Positions 33,699-41,032 of a stretch of 64,000 bases of DNA are shown one piece after another (position 1 is the stretch's first letter; each line of letters begins with the position of its first letter). Source of the DNA: Candidatus Melainabacteria bacterium (GTDB lineage: Bacteria > Cyanobacteriota > Vampirovibrionia > Obscuribacterales > Obscuribacteraceae); NCBI GenBank assembly GCA_017307165.1, contig JAFKGK010000002.1, forward strand, positions 124,001 to 188,000, in the 5' to 3' direction. The notes under the pieces were generated by a model. It was not told the origin of the DNA. It saw only the letters and a program-made list of their open reading frames with translations, and ran no database searches. A program made the translations under genes and the position numbers.

Positions 33699-34298
33699 TT
33701 ACAGTGACAACAGCAAGTGCTTTTTGAGCTCAGCAAAAGCCATTCCCCGGTGAGACATACGATTTTTTGTCTCGGGATCTATCTGCGCCGATGTTTCATC
33801 GAGGCTATCCGGTATAAAAATCGAATCATAGCCAAATCCATTGGCACCAGCTTCGGATTTGGCTATCTTGCCATGCCAGTGGCTTTCGCCAGCATAAAGC
33901 AATTTGCCCTCGCCATCGACTACGGCCAGAGCGCAAGCAAAATATGCCTGCCGCTTATCGTCTGGAACATCTGCAAGAGCCTCCAAAAGCTTGATCCGGC
34001 GATCGGCATCGGTGCCTGGAGCGTATCGAGCCGACCTGATACCAGGCGCACCATTTAAGGCCGACACACATATACCCGAGTCGTCGGCAAGGCTGATGCA
34101 ACCAGTGAGCTGCGCTGCGGCGCGCGCTTTGATCAAGGCATTTTCGCCAAAAGTCGACCCTGTTTCTTGGGGATCAAAACCTTCTGGCGCCAGACTGAAC
34201 GAGATATGCGACAGGCTTTGGTCGAGCAGAGCCTTTAGCTCTCTCAGCTTACCGGGATTGCCACTGGCCAGCACTATCTTAGTAACTGTCTTTGTCAT
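33699..34298 (-). CDS. rdgB: Non-canonical purine NTP pyrophosphatase (RdgB/HAM1)
   Basis: 199-residue house-cleaning enzyme that hydrolyses ITP, dITP and XTP to monophosphates, keeping damaged purines out of DNA and RNA. Key motifs are IVLASGNPGKLRELKALL, TGSTFGENALIKARAAA, LADDSGICVSALNGAPGIRSARYAG-like sequence, GANGFGYDSIFIP and NRMSHRGMAFAELKK. Length is standard. Its ATG lies one base after the rel stop, so it is the downstream partner of rel in an operon. The link joins purine-nucleotide alarmone synthesis with purine quality control. Confidence 0.95.
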   Translation of the reverse strand: MTKTVTKIVLASGNPGKLRELKALLDQSLSHISFSLAPEGFDPQETGSTFGENALIKARAAAQLTGCISLADDSGICVSALNGAPGIRSARYAPGTDADRRIKLLEALADVPDDKRQAYFACALAVVDGEGKLLYAGESHWHGKIAKSEAGANGFGYDSIFIPDSLDETSAQIDPETKNRMSHRGMAFAELKKHLLLSL

Positions 34299-34299
34299 A

Positions 34300-36624
34300 T
34301 CAGGAGCGTCTACGCACGTCCTTGCGATGCACCCTGATGACGTCCGAGATTTGCGAGATGGCTTGCGAGACTCTGTTGAGCTGGTCTATATCGACTACGT
34401 CCAGTAAGAGCAGGATAGTTGCAGTCTTTTTGTCCCGGTGCGTATCCACTCTCAGATCTTTGAGATTGACTTTGTGATCGGAGACTTTTTTGAGGATATC
34501 GCCGGCGATACCAACTCGGTCTAGACACTCTATCTGGAGACCGGCAGGGTAAGTGGTTGTGCGTTCCTTTGCCCAGTCGACCGCCATGCGTCTTTCTTCT
34601 TCGATACGTTGCAGATTGCCGCAATCGAATCTGTGTACGGCGATGCCACTGCCCCTGGTGACGACTCCAATGATCTCTTCGCCGGGTACGGGTTGGCAGC
34701 ATTTTGCAAGATGGTGCAGCAATCCGCCCAGGCTCGAGATATTAGAAGGCTTATCTTTGTTTTGGCTGGGCTGGCTTGGCAGCGCATAACCTTTTTTGGC
34801 GATTTTCTCGGCTTGATCGACTTCGCGAATTCGATTGACGACTTGAGAGACTGATAGATCGCCATAACCGATGGCTGCGAGAATGTCCTGAGGATCGGTG
34901 AGATGAAGACGCTTGCCTACTTCTTTGACTTTTTCCGATTTTAAAAATTCGTCGACTGTTGCCCGTCCAAGGTCGGCTTCGAGCATCTGCCTGCCTTGCT
35001 GGATGTGCTCATCGCGGTGGTGCTTTTTAAACCACTGCCTGATGCGGTTTTTGGCTCCATGCGTATTGGCAAAATTGAGCCAGTCCATCTTGGGCTGGGT
35101 GTTCTTGCTGGTGATGATCTCGACTATGTCGCCATTTTTGAGCACCGAATTGAGCGGTACGATGCGGTCATTGATGCGCGCACCAATACATCTGTGGCCG
35201 ACATCGGTGTGGATACGATAGGCAAAGTCGATCGGACATGAGCCTGAGGGCAAATCTATGACATCGCCCCTGGGACTGAAGACAAAGACTTCATCGGCAA
35301 AGAGGTCCATTTTGACCTCTTCCAGGTATTCGGATGCGTCTTTGAGGTCTTGCTGCCAGTCGACTAGCTGTCTCAGCCAGGCAAGCTTTTTGGCCGTGTC
35401 GCCTTCGGCTTTGACCGAGTCTCCTGCCTCTTTATAGGCCCAGTGAGCAGCGATACCGTATTCGGCGATATGATGCATGCGCTTGGTGCGCATCTGGATC
35501 TCGACAGGCTTGCCCTGGTTGCCTATTACTGCAGTATGTAGAGATTGATAGCCATTAAACTTGGGCATGGCTATGTAGTCTTTGAAACGGCCAGGGATCG
35601 GTTTAAAGATTGCGTGGACTATCCCCATGACCTCGTAGCAGCGTTGCGTGTCGGGGTCTGCTTCGAGCTCGCAAAAGTTTTTGTCTGGGTTGGAGTCTAT
35701 GATGACCCGCACCGCTAGTACGTCGTAGAGCTCCTGAAATGCTTTCTCCTGAGAGCGCATTTTTTTCCAGATACCAAAGAGATGCTTGGGGCGTCCTACT
35801 ATCTCGGCTTTGATGCCACGATTGGCGAGCTCTCCGCGTAGCTTGTCCTTGATTTGAGCAAGCAGCTTTTCTCTATCCTGCCGGGTATCTGCAACTAGTC
35901 TTTCGATTTCAAAGTATTCTTCGGGATGCAGGTATCGCAATCCCAGATCCTCTAGCTCCCACTTCATCTGTCCCAGACCAAAACGGTTGGCCAGAGGAGC
36001 ATAGATCTCCAGTGTCTCCTTGGCCTTTTCGGCTTGCTTGTGCGGTGCCATGTGCTCCATGGTGCGCATATTGTGCAAACGATCTGCCAATTTGACCAAG
36101 ACCACCCGTACATCTTCGGCCATAGCGATGAGCAGTTTGCGAAAATTTTCTGCCTGTCTCTCTTCTTTGGATGAAAAAGAAAACTTGCCGAGCTTTGTCA
36201 CGCCCTCGACTATGCGTCTGATCTCTGGACCAAACTTGTCCTCCATGGTCTTAGGAGAGACATCGCAGTCCTCGAGCACATCATGCAGCAAGCATGAGCA
36301 AATGGTAGCGCAGTCTGCATTGATATCGGCGAGGATGCAAGCGACCTCCACCGGATGGATGATGTATGGATCCTGGGACTTGCGGAGTTGTCCGTCATGA
36401 GACTCGAAAGCAAAGTCATAGGCCCTGCGGATTAGGTCTATGTCTTGTGCAGAACGTCCTTGCTCCTCGAGTATTGCAAAGAGCGGTTTGCCGATCTCTG
36501 CCTTTTGCTCGTCCTTGGGCATGGCGCAGAGCCTGTTGGGCGGCTCGGTATCCTTTGGCGACTCCGGTACGACTATCTGCAGGTCTGGCTGGATATCTTG
36601 CTGGGTTTGTTGGGTTTTCTTCAC
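34300..36624 (-). CDS. rel: Bifunctional (p)ppGpp synthetase/hydrolase Rel
   Basis: 774-residue RelA/SpoT homolog that makes and degrades the alarmone (p)ppGpp. The HD hydrolase is intact (HDGQLRKSQDPYIIHPVEVA, LLHDVLEDC with H114 and D115, KLADRLHNMRT). The synthetase has GRPKHLFGIWKKM, RFKDYIAMPKFNGYQSLHT and the RxKD form (RFKD) expected of bifunctional Rel. The TGS domain follows (DEVFVFSPRGDVIDLPSGS), then the helical/zinc-finger region (LAKCCQPVPGEEIIGVVTRG) and a C-terminal ACT domain. About 45 variable Gln/Pro residues precede the HD domain. The start is a GTG without a clear ribosome-binding site, and the Met at residue 35 is an alternative. It lies between a secreted-protein gene and rdgB. 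Confidence 0.96.
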   Translation of the reverse strand: MKKTQQTQQDIQPDLQIVVPESPKDTEPPNRLCAMPKDEQKAEIGKPLFAILEEQGRSAQDIDLIRRAYDFAFESHDGQLRKSQDPYIIHPVEVACILADINADCATICSCLLHDVLEDCDVSPKTMEDKFGPEIRRIVEGVTKLGKFSFSSKEERQAENFRKLLIAMAEDVRVVLVKLADRLHNMRTMEHMAPHKQAEKAKETLEIYAPLANRFGLGQMKWELEDLGLRYLHPEEYFEIERLVADTRQDREKLLAQIKDKLRGELANRGIKAEIVGRPKHLFGIWKKMRSQEKAFQELYDVLAVRVIIDSNPDKNFCELEADPDTQRCYEVMGIVHAIFKPIPGRFKDYIAMPKFNGYQSLHTAVIGNQGKPVEIQMRTKRMHHIAEYGIAAHWAYKEAGDSVKAEGDTAKKLAWLRQLVDWQQDLKDASEYLEEVKMDLFADEVFVFSPRGDVIDLPSGSCPIDFAYRIHTDVGHRCIGARINDRIVPLNSVLKNGDIVEIITSKNTQPKMDWLNFANTHGAKNRIRQWFKKHHRDEHIQQGRQMLEADLGRATVDEFLKSEKVKEVGKRLHLTDPQDILAAIGYGDLSVSQVVNRIREVDQAEKIAKKGYALPSQPSQNKDKPSNISSLGGLLHHLAKCCQPVPGEEIIGVVTRGSGIAVHRFDCGNLQRIEEERRMAVDWAKERTTTYPAGLQIECLDRVGIAGDILKKVSDHKVNLKDLRVDTHRDKKTATILLLLDVVDIDQLNRVSQAISQISDVIRVHRKDVRRRS

Positions 36625-36672
36625 TTAAGTATTCTTGCGCCAAGCTTTGCTAAATGTCAAGTGGGCTGCGCC

Positions 36673-37095
36673 TTAGCGGAAGTTTACCTGTCTCAAGCCG
36701 CTCCAGGCATAGTACTGGATGCGCCACCTGCCATTTTCGAAGCGCATGACTAGATTGAGCTTTGCTGGGATAGTTGTGCCGTTGTCGGCAGCTATGCCAG
36801 TGCCGGACATGATCCATTGCTCACCCTGCTGGCGTTCGCTTGTAATGCGCGGATTGGCGATATAGCCTCTCTTGAGTTTTTTGAGCTGCTCAGTGGCCTG
36901 ATCGCCCATCATGTCTTTAAAAGGAGTGCTATTGGCTTGAGTCCAGTAGTCCGCTACTTGCTTGAGATTTTTGGCATAGTAGACATCTCGGATATAGCGA
37001 TAAAAGACCTCTGCTCTTGGACTGTCATAGGCTTGAGCGCTATTGGCAAAAAAAACGATTGTCAGGCAGCAAAAGGTAAAGAGAGCTCTTAGCAT
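36673..37095 (-). CDS. Small secreted protein (NTF2/DUF-like)
   Basis: 140-residue exported protein with signal peptide ending NSAQA|YD. The mature part begins with a helix-rich segment (VFYRYIRDVYYAKNLKQVADYW) and ends with a beta hairpin (PAKLNLVMRFENGRWRIQYYAW), an order seen in NTF2-like or SnoaL-like folds; no catalytic residues can be named. The ATG lies one base after the ilvE stop codon, so the two are cotranscribed. No family is recognised with confidence. Confidence 0.65.
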   Translation of the reverse strand: MLRALFTFCCLTIVFFANSAQAYDSPRAEVFYRYIRDVYYAKNLKQVADYWTQANSTPFKDMMGDQATEQLKKLKRGYIANPRITSERQQGEQWIMSGTGIAADNGTTIPAKLNLVMRFENGRWRIQYYAWSGLRQVNFR

Positions 37096-37096
37096 C

Positions 37097-38050
37097 TTAT
37101 TTTTTTATCTCTGTCTTGAGGTCTGCATAAACAGGTGTGAGCCAGTGAGCAAATTTTGGCACTTCGCCGCGGCAAACCTTGATGTATTTGTCTTTGATCA
37201 TTGTCGATATGGGACCGGCCGTGCCAGTGCCTACAGGGCGTTTATCGATTTCGATGATTGGTGCGATCTGTGCCCCTGTACCGCAAAAGAAAAGCTCATC
37301 AGCAATGTATAGCTCGGATCTATCTATTTGTCTGGATTCGCACGGGATACCCAGGTCTTGTGCTGCCATCTCGATAATTGTGCGCCTGGTAACGCCTTCG
37401 AGGATGTTTTCGGTGGAGCTGGTGGTGATCAATTTACCGTTTTTGACCATAAATACGTTCATCGCCGAGCCTTCGGAGACGTGACCGTCTTCGGACAGGA
37501 CTATGCATTCGTCAAATCCGGCCATCAAGGCATCGGTCTTGGCCAGTGAGGTATTAGCATAGGCACCGACGATCTTGGCGCGAGCAGGGATGGCATTGTC
37601 CTCGACTCGTCTCCAGCTCGAGACCTGCACCTTGAGACCTGCCTGACCGTGAAAATAATCGCCAAAGGGCACAGTGAACATGCAGATGTCTGAGGGGTTG
37701 TTGTCCAGAGAGGGTCCTACTCGGTGCACGGTCTTATAGGCCGCCGGGCGTATATATGTATCGGTCTTGGGGGCATTTTTTTGCAGCAGCTCTACAGTGA
37801 TGCGGCAAAGGTCATCCAGCGAATACTTGATGTCTGACAGATACATGATCTTCATCGAGTCGAGCATGCGTTCGTAATGCTCTCTTAGACGAAAGACGTA
37901 CATCTCGTTGTTTTTTTCGCTCCAGTAAGCACGAATGCCTTCAAAAACGGCCGTACCATACATAAATGAGTGATTCATTATGCTGATATTTGCGTCTTTG
38001 AGAGGCACAAAATCGCCCTGGAAGAAAGCGAGGGTATTGTCTTGAGTCAC
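37097..38050 (-). CDS. ilvE: Branched-chain amino-acid aminotransferase
   Basis: 317-residue PLP enzyme (fold type IV) that makes or degrades leucine, isoleucine and valine. Visible motifs include MYGTAVFEGIRAYW, RLREHYERMLDSMKI, the PLP-lysine stretch AYANTSLAKTDALMAGFDEC, the cofactor-phosphate loop SEGSAMNVFMVKNGKLITT and GVTRRTIIEMAAQDLGI. The start is a GTG exactly six bases after AAGGAG; the longer frame adds 11 unrelated residues. It sits between a secreted TPR gene (11 bases upstream) and a small secreted protein. That company is unusual for an amino-acid enzyme. Confidence 0.95.
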   Translation of the reverse strand: MTQDNTLAFFQGDFVPLKDANISIMNHSFMYGTAVFEGIRAYWSEKNNEMYVFRLREHYERMLDSMKIMYLSDIKYSLDDLCRITVELLQKNAPKTDTYIRPAAYKTVHRVGPSLDNNPSDICMFTVPFGDYFHGQAGLKVQVSSWRRVEDNAIPARAKIVGAYANTSLAKTDALMAGFDECIVLSEDGHVSEGSAMNVFMVKNGKLITTSSTENILEGVTRRTIIEMAAQDLGIPCESRQIDRSELYIADELFFCGTGAQIAPIIEIDKRPVGTGTAGPISTMIKDKYIKVCRGEVPKFAHWLTPVYADLKTEIKK

Positions 38051-38061
38051 GATGATCTCCT

Positions 38062-38529
38062 TTATTGAACCTGGCCCTTGCAATACTGGATACGATCGAG
38101 CACTGTCTTGCGCTCGGCGGCATCGGGCTTGAGGTCTACGTATCTTTGAAAAGCCTGGGCTGCGTTACTCCAATCTTTGTCTTGCTCTAGCAAGACACCA
38201 ATCTCATAAAACCCGTCGGCATAATTGGGGTCGACTTCGATGGAGCGCCTGAACTGCTCTTTGGCCTGGTCGAGTTTGCCCAGGCGCTTGAGCGCCTTGC
38301 CCATGCCGGTAAGGCAGGCACCAGAGCTTGCGTATTTTTTGCTCTTGGACTCAAAAAAAGCGTAAGCACGCTCGCTTTCGCCCTGTGCCAATAATTGATA
38401 GCCGGTCTTGAGTGTGCCGTCGTTATTGGGGTCGGCCTTGGCCAGAGCCGCCATAGGCCCGGCAAAACTTGCCGTTACTATGGCGGCCGTCAAGACCAGT
38501 TTGACCGAGTTAGCTCTTGCTTTGGTCAT
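38062..38529 (-). CDS. Small secreted TPR protein
   Basis: 155-residue exported protein. The signal peptide ends near AALA|K. Two or three TPR units occupy about 40-150 (LKTGYQLLAQGESERAYAFF, GMGKALKRLGKLDQAKEQF, YEIGVLLEQDKDWSNAAQAF), ending CKGQVQ. AAGGA lies five bases before the ATG. It is placed between the CsgG-like gene (nine bases upstream) and ilvE, so it is part of the same transcript. TPRs imply protein binding in the periplasm; its partner may be the CsgG-like protein. Confidence 0.8.
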   Translation of the reverse strand: MTKARANSVKLVLTAAIVTASFAGPMAALAKADPNNDGTLKTGYQLLAQGESERAYAFFESKSKKYASSGACLTGMGKALKRLGKLDQAKEQFRRSIEVDPNYADGFYEIGVLLEQDKDWSNAAQAFQRYVDLKPDAAERKTVLDRIQYCKGQVQ

Positions 38530-38538
38530 GGTCTTCCT

Positions 38539-39672
38539 TTAGTTGGCCTTTTGATTTTTGTTCATCGACTGGGCTGCCTTGTCCAGAGCATTGTTGAGTG
38601 CGTTTTTTGCAGCTTGGTTGAGGACCTTGCCTGTGGTACTCAAGGTGGTGGTAGCTGCCTTTCCTGCCACTGGCGTGACGACTATGGCAGATACATCCAT
38701 GCTCACTTTTTTGACGGCATCACCTACGGTGACGCCACTGCCCTTGGTCACGGTGCCGGTTGCGCTATCTTTTTCGACCGAGTCGAGGGTGATGACGGCA
38801 ATGGTATTGGAAATGGTCTTGATTACCTTGCCGGTATCGGGATCGGTGATGGTCTTGAAGGGGCGATCTACCTTGAGATTGTCGCCAACAGCCAGGCCAT
38901 TGTTTTTGCCGACGTTAAGGGTGATCTGGCCGCCGGTGACATCGGCAACCTTGCCTTCGACATTGGCTGCAGCAAGCGACTGGTTGTCGGGGATCTTGTT
39001 GGCAGCGGAGATGAGCTGACTGCCCATTTCTTCTACTGCCTGGAGAGTAGCCTCGCCAGCGATCGAAGAGGCAAAATCACTCGAGTCGACGTCGATGACG
39101 CCCAGGCCGGTCGATGAACGCTTGCTCTCGCCTGTGCCGTGCACTGCGGCGACGATCTCGGTGGTATTGATATCGATGACCTTAGCGTCTACAGCTACTT
39201 TGACCTTGGATTTGCTGGATTTGATGCCGCCGATGAAGCCACCGATACCACCTACGTAGGGGATGCCAGGGATATAGCCGGTGGGCAGAGCGCCAGCGGA
39301 CATCGACTTGGACTCAAAGCCAAACTGGGTCACAGTGCCGGTGATAACGGCATCTACGCTCAAAATCTTACCGATCTTACAGGCAGTGGCTGGGTCCGCG
39401 CGGTCAGAGACGGAGAGGTTTTGCTCTTTGAGGATCGAATCGAGCATTTGACGGTCGACTACCGAATAAGTGCCGTCGTTGACCAGTTTAGTAGTGAGCA
39501 GGCTGACGATACCCTTGCCTACGTCATAAGTGCCGACGTGAGACGAGACCGCGCCGTATTCGAAGGGCAAAATAGCGATCCTTCTCTTTTGAGCGGCCTG
39601 GGCCTGGGGCATTTGACAGGTCACCATAACAAAAAGCGCCAGGATGGACGCTGTGGCCTTACGCAAATTCAT
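38539..39672 (-). CDS. CsgG-like exported protein
   Basis: 377-residue exported protein resembling the CsgG/curli-assembly and TolB-like FlgO group. The signal peptide ends QAQA|A. The CsgG-like core runs from KRRIAILPFEYG through VGKGIVSLLTTKLVNDGTYSVVDRQMLDSIL (the classic VERxxLxxLLxE region) to VDAVITGTVTQFGF and VAVDAKVIDINTTEIVAAVHGTGES. Residues about 245-330 form a beta-rich extra domain (ITLNVGKNNGLAVGDNLKVDRP) of the FlgT-C type, and an Ala/Asn helix ends the protein. Unlike E. coli CsgG it has no lipobox at the mature N-terminus. GAGGAG lies seven bases before the ATG. No CsgA- or CsgB-type curlin adjoins it. Confidence 0.8.
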   Translation of the reverse strand: MNLRKATASILALFVMVTCQMPQAQAAQKRRIAILPFEYGAVSSHVGTYDVGKGIVSLLTTKLVNDGTYSVVDRQMLDSILKEQNLSVSDRADPATACKIGKILSVDAVITGTVTQFGFESKSMSAGALPTGYIPGIPYVGGIGGFIGGIKSSKSKVKVAVDAKVIDINTTEIVAAVHGTGESKRSSTGLGVIDVDSSDFASSIAGEATLQAVEEMGSQLISAANKIPDNQSLAAANVEGKVADVTGGQITLNVGKNNGLAVGDNLKVDRPFKTITDPDTGKVIKTISNTIAVITLDSVEKDSATGTVTKGSGVTVGDAVKKVSMDVSAIVVTPVAGKAATTTLSTTGKVLNQAAKNALNNALDKAAQSMNKNQKAN

Positions 39673-39810
39673 TTTCTTCTCCTCGAATCCCATACAAAGC
39701 AAAAACTTTTCGGGTTAGTAAAAAGTCTACTGGATTAACCTTCCAAAGCCATTTTTTAGGCAGCTCAATCGATTTAGATTTGGCTAATATATAGATCTGT
39801 AGTCTTTAGC

Positions 39811-40611
39811 TTACTTGGCATGGTGTTTTGCAAGCTGGAGCTTCCATGATGCGATCTTGGCTCTGGATGCCTTGTAACGCTTTGATTTTTCATTGATGTC
39901 TTTGGCCAAATTGATGGCCTCGTTCAACTTGCCTTGTTTGGCACGGTTATTGGCGTCAGTCATGCGATTGAAGGCATCCTGCTCCATCTCGAGCTCGGCA
40001 ATGAGGGCTCTCACTGCTCTAAAGTGAGGAGTATCGGGAGTGATGGGTCTCAACAACGATAAGGCATCGTCAAAGAGATCCTGGTCGGCAAGGGTCTGAG
40101 CCTGGATGATGCGGTCTCGGGCTTCTATTTCGAGGATGGCTGCTTGTTTGATGGGATTGACCACTCGAGCAGCAGCCGAATTGATCACTTCGCGGGCAGC
40201 ATTGTCTACTAGTTTTTTGTTGATGCCGCCAAAGCCGCCACCAAAGGTGCCACTGGTCGAAAAATCCTGATTGTATTTTTGGACAGCGACACTGTTGAGT
40301 GTTTGGCCGTCTCTGGTCTTGACGAGGACCTGACCGTTGTAGCGTATAGAGCCGGTGTTGGCATCGACGTTTTCGGCAATTTTGCATGTCACGAACCAGT
40401 CAGGATTGACCGTCGAAACTACTATATTGCCATCGTCTGCAAGCGATGCCGTGATGCGATCGACGATTGCTTGCTCGATGCCCGAGCCGGTGCCGGTAGC
40501 GATGGATATCCTCACTGGCGGTGCGGCAAAGACACTATAGGAGCTGGAGAGAAAGATACAGAGAGTGAGGGTGCAGATAATAGGGGTGAACTTATTGAAT
40601 GAGAGTCGCAT
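39811..40611 (-). CDS. Secreted protein with KSxxY tail motif
   Basis: 266-residue exported protein; signal peptide ends SVFA|APP. The first half has alternating strands (VRISIATGTGSGIEQAIVD, PDWFVTCKIAEN, GQVLVKTRDGQTLN) of a LolA/CsgG-accessory look. The second half is helical and ends AKDINEKSKRYKASRAKIASWKLQL, which matches the P.KS..Y..A motif closing the membrane kinase and the disordered protein of the kinase locus. The ATG overlaps the end of rnhA by 20 bases and lacks a good ribosome-binding site, so coupling is likely. Function unknown; a periplasmic role beside the CsgG-like gene downstream is plausible. Confidence 0.68.
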   Translation of the reverse strand: MRLSFNKFTPIICTLTLCIFLSSSYSVFAAPPVRISIATGTGSGIEQAIVDRITASLADDGNIVVSTVNPDWFVTCKIAENVDANTGSIRYNGQVLVKTRDGQTLNSVAVQKYNQDFSTSGTFGGGFGGINKKLVDNAAREVINSAAARVVNPIKQAAILEIEARDRIIQAQTLADQDLFDDALSLLRPITPDTPHFRAVRALIAELEMEQDAFNRMTDANNRAKQGKLNEAINLAKDINEKSKRYKASRAKIASWKLQLAKHHAK

Positions 40612-41032
40612 CTTTTTTATCCATGGCTTCGTTGGCTAGTTTATCGGCTTCCTTGTTGTATTCGCGTCTGACATGCACGATTTTGAAGGTCTCAAAATTG
40701 CGAGAGAGTTTTTGCGCTTCCATAAAGAGCGGTTTCAGGTTTTCGTTTTTAACTCTGTAAACGCCCAGCATCTGTTTGACGACGAGCTCGGAATCCATCC
40801 TGACTTCGACTGATTTGTAGCCTCTAGCTTTTGCTTCTGTCAGGCCGAGCACCAGCCCGGAGTATTCCGCAACATTATTGGTGGCGATGCCGAGATACTT
40901 GGACAGGCCGCAGATTAGCTCTTGAGTCTCGCCATTTTTTAAAACGCTCCCGCAACCGGATGGTCCGGGATTGCCTCGCGAACCACCATCTGCGTAGACG
41001 ATCACTGTTTGGCTTGCGTTGATATTGCTCAT
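40592..41032 (-). CDS. rnhA: Ribonuclease HI family protein
   Basis: 146-residue RNase H-fold nuclease that cuts RNA in RNA-DNA hybrids. The four acidic residues are visible: D in VYADGGSRGNPGPSGCG, E in NNVAEYSGLVLGL, D in VEVRMDSELVVKQM and D near KEADKLANEA. The form (DGGSRGNPGP, VKQMLGVYRVKN) is that of the small bacterial/archaeal RNase HI-like group, without the basic protrusion of E. coli RNase HI. Its ATG overlaps the alaS stop by four bases (ATGA), so both are cotranscribed and coupled. Confidence 0.93.
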   Translation of the reverse strand: MSNINASQTVIVYADGGSRGNPGPSGCGSVLKNGETQELICGLSKYLGIATNNVAEYSGLVLGLTEAKARGYKSVEVRMDSELVVKQMLGVYRVKNENLKPLFMEAQKLSRNFETFKIVHVRREYNKEADKLANEAMDKKDATLIQ

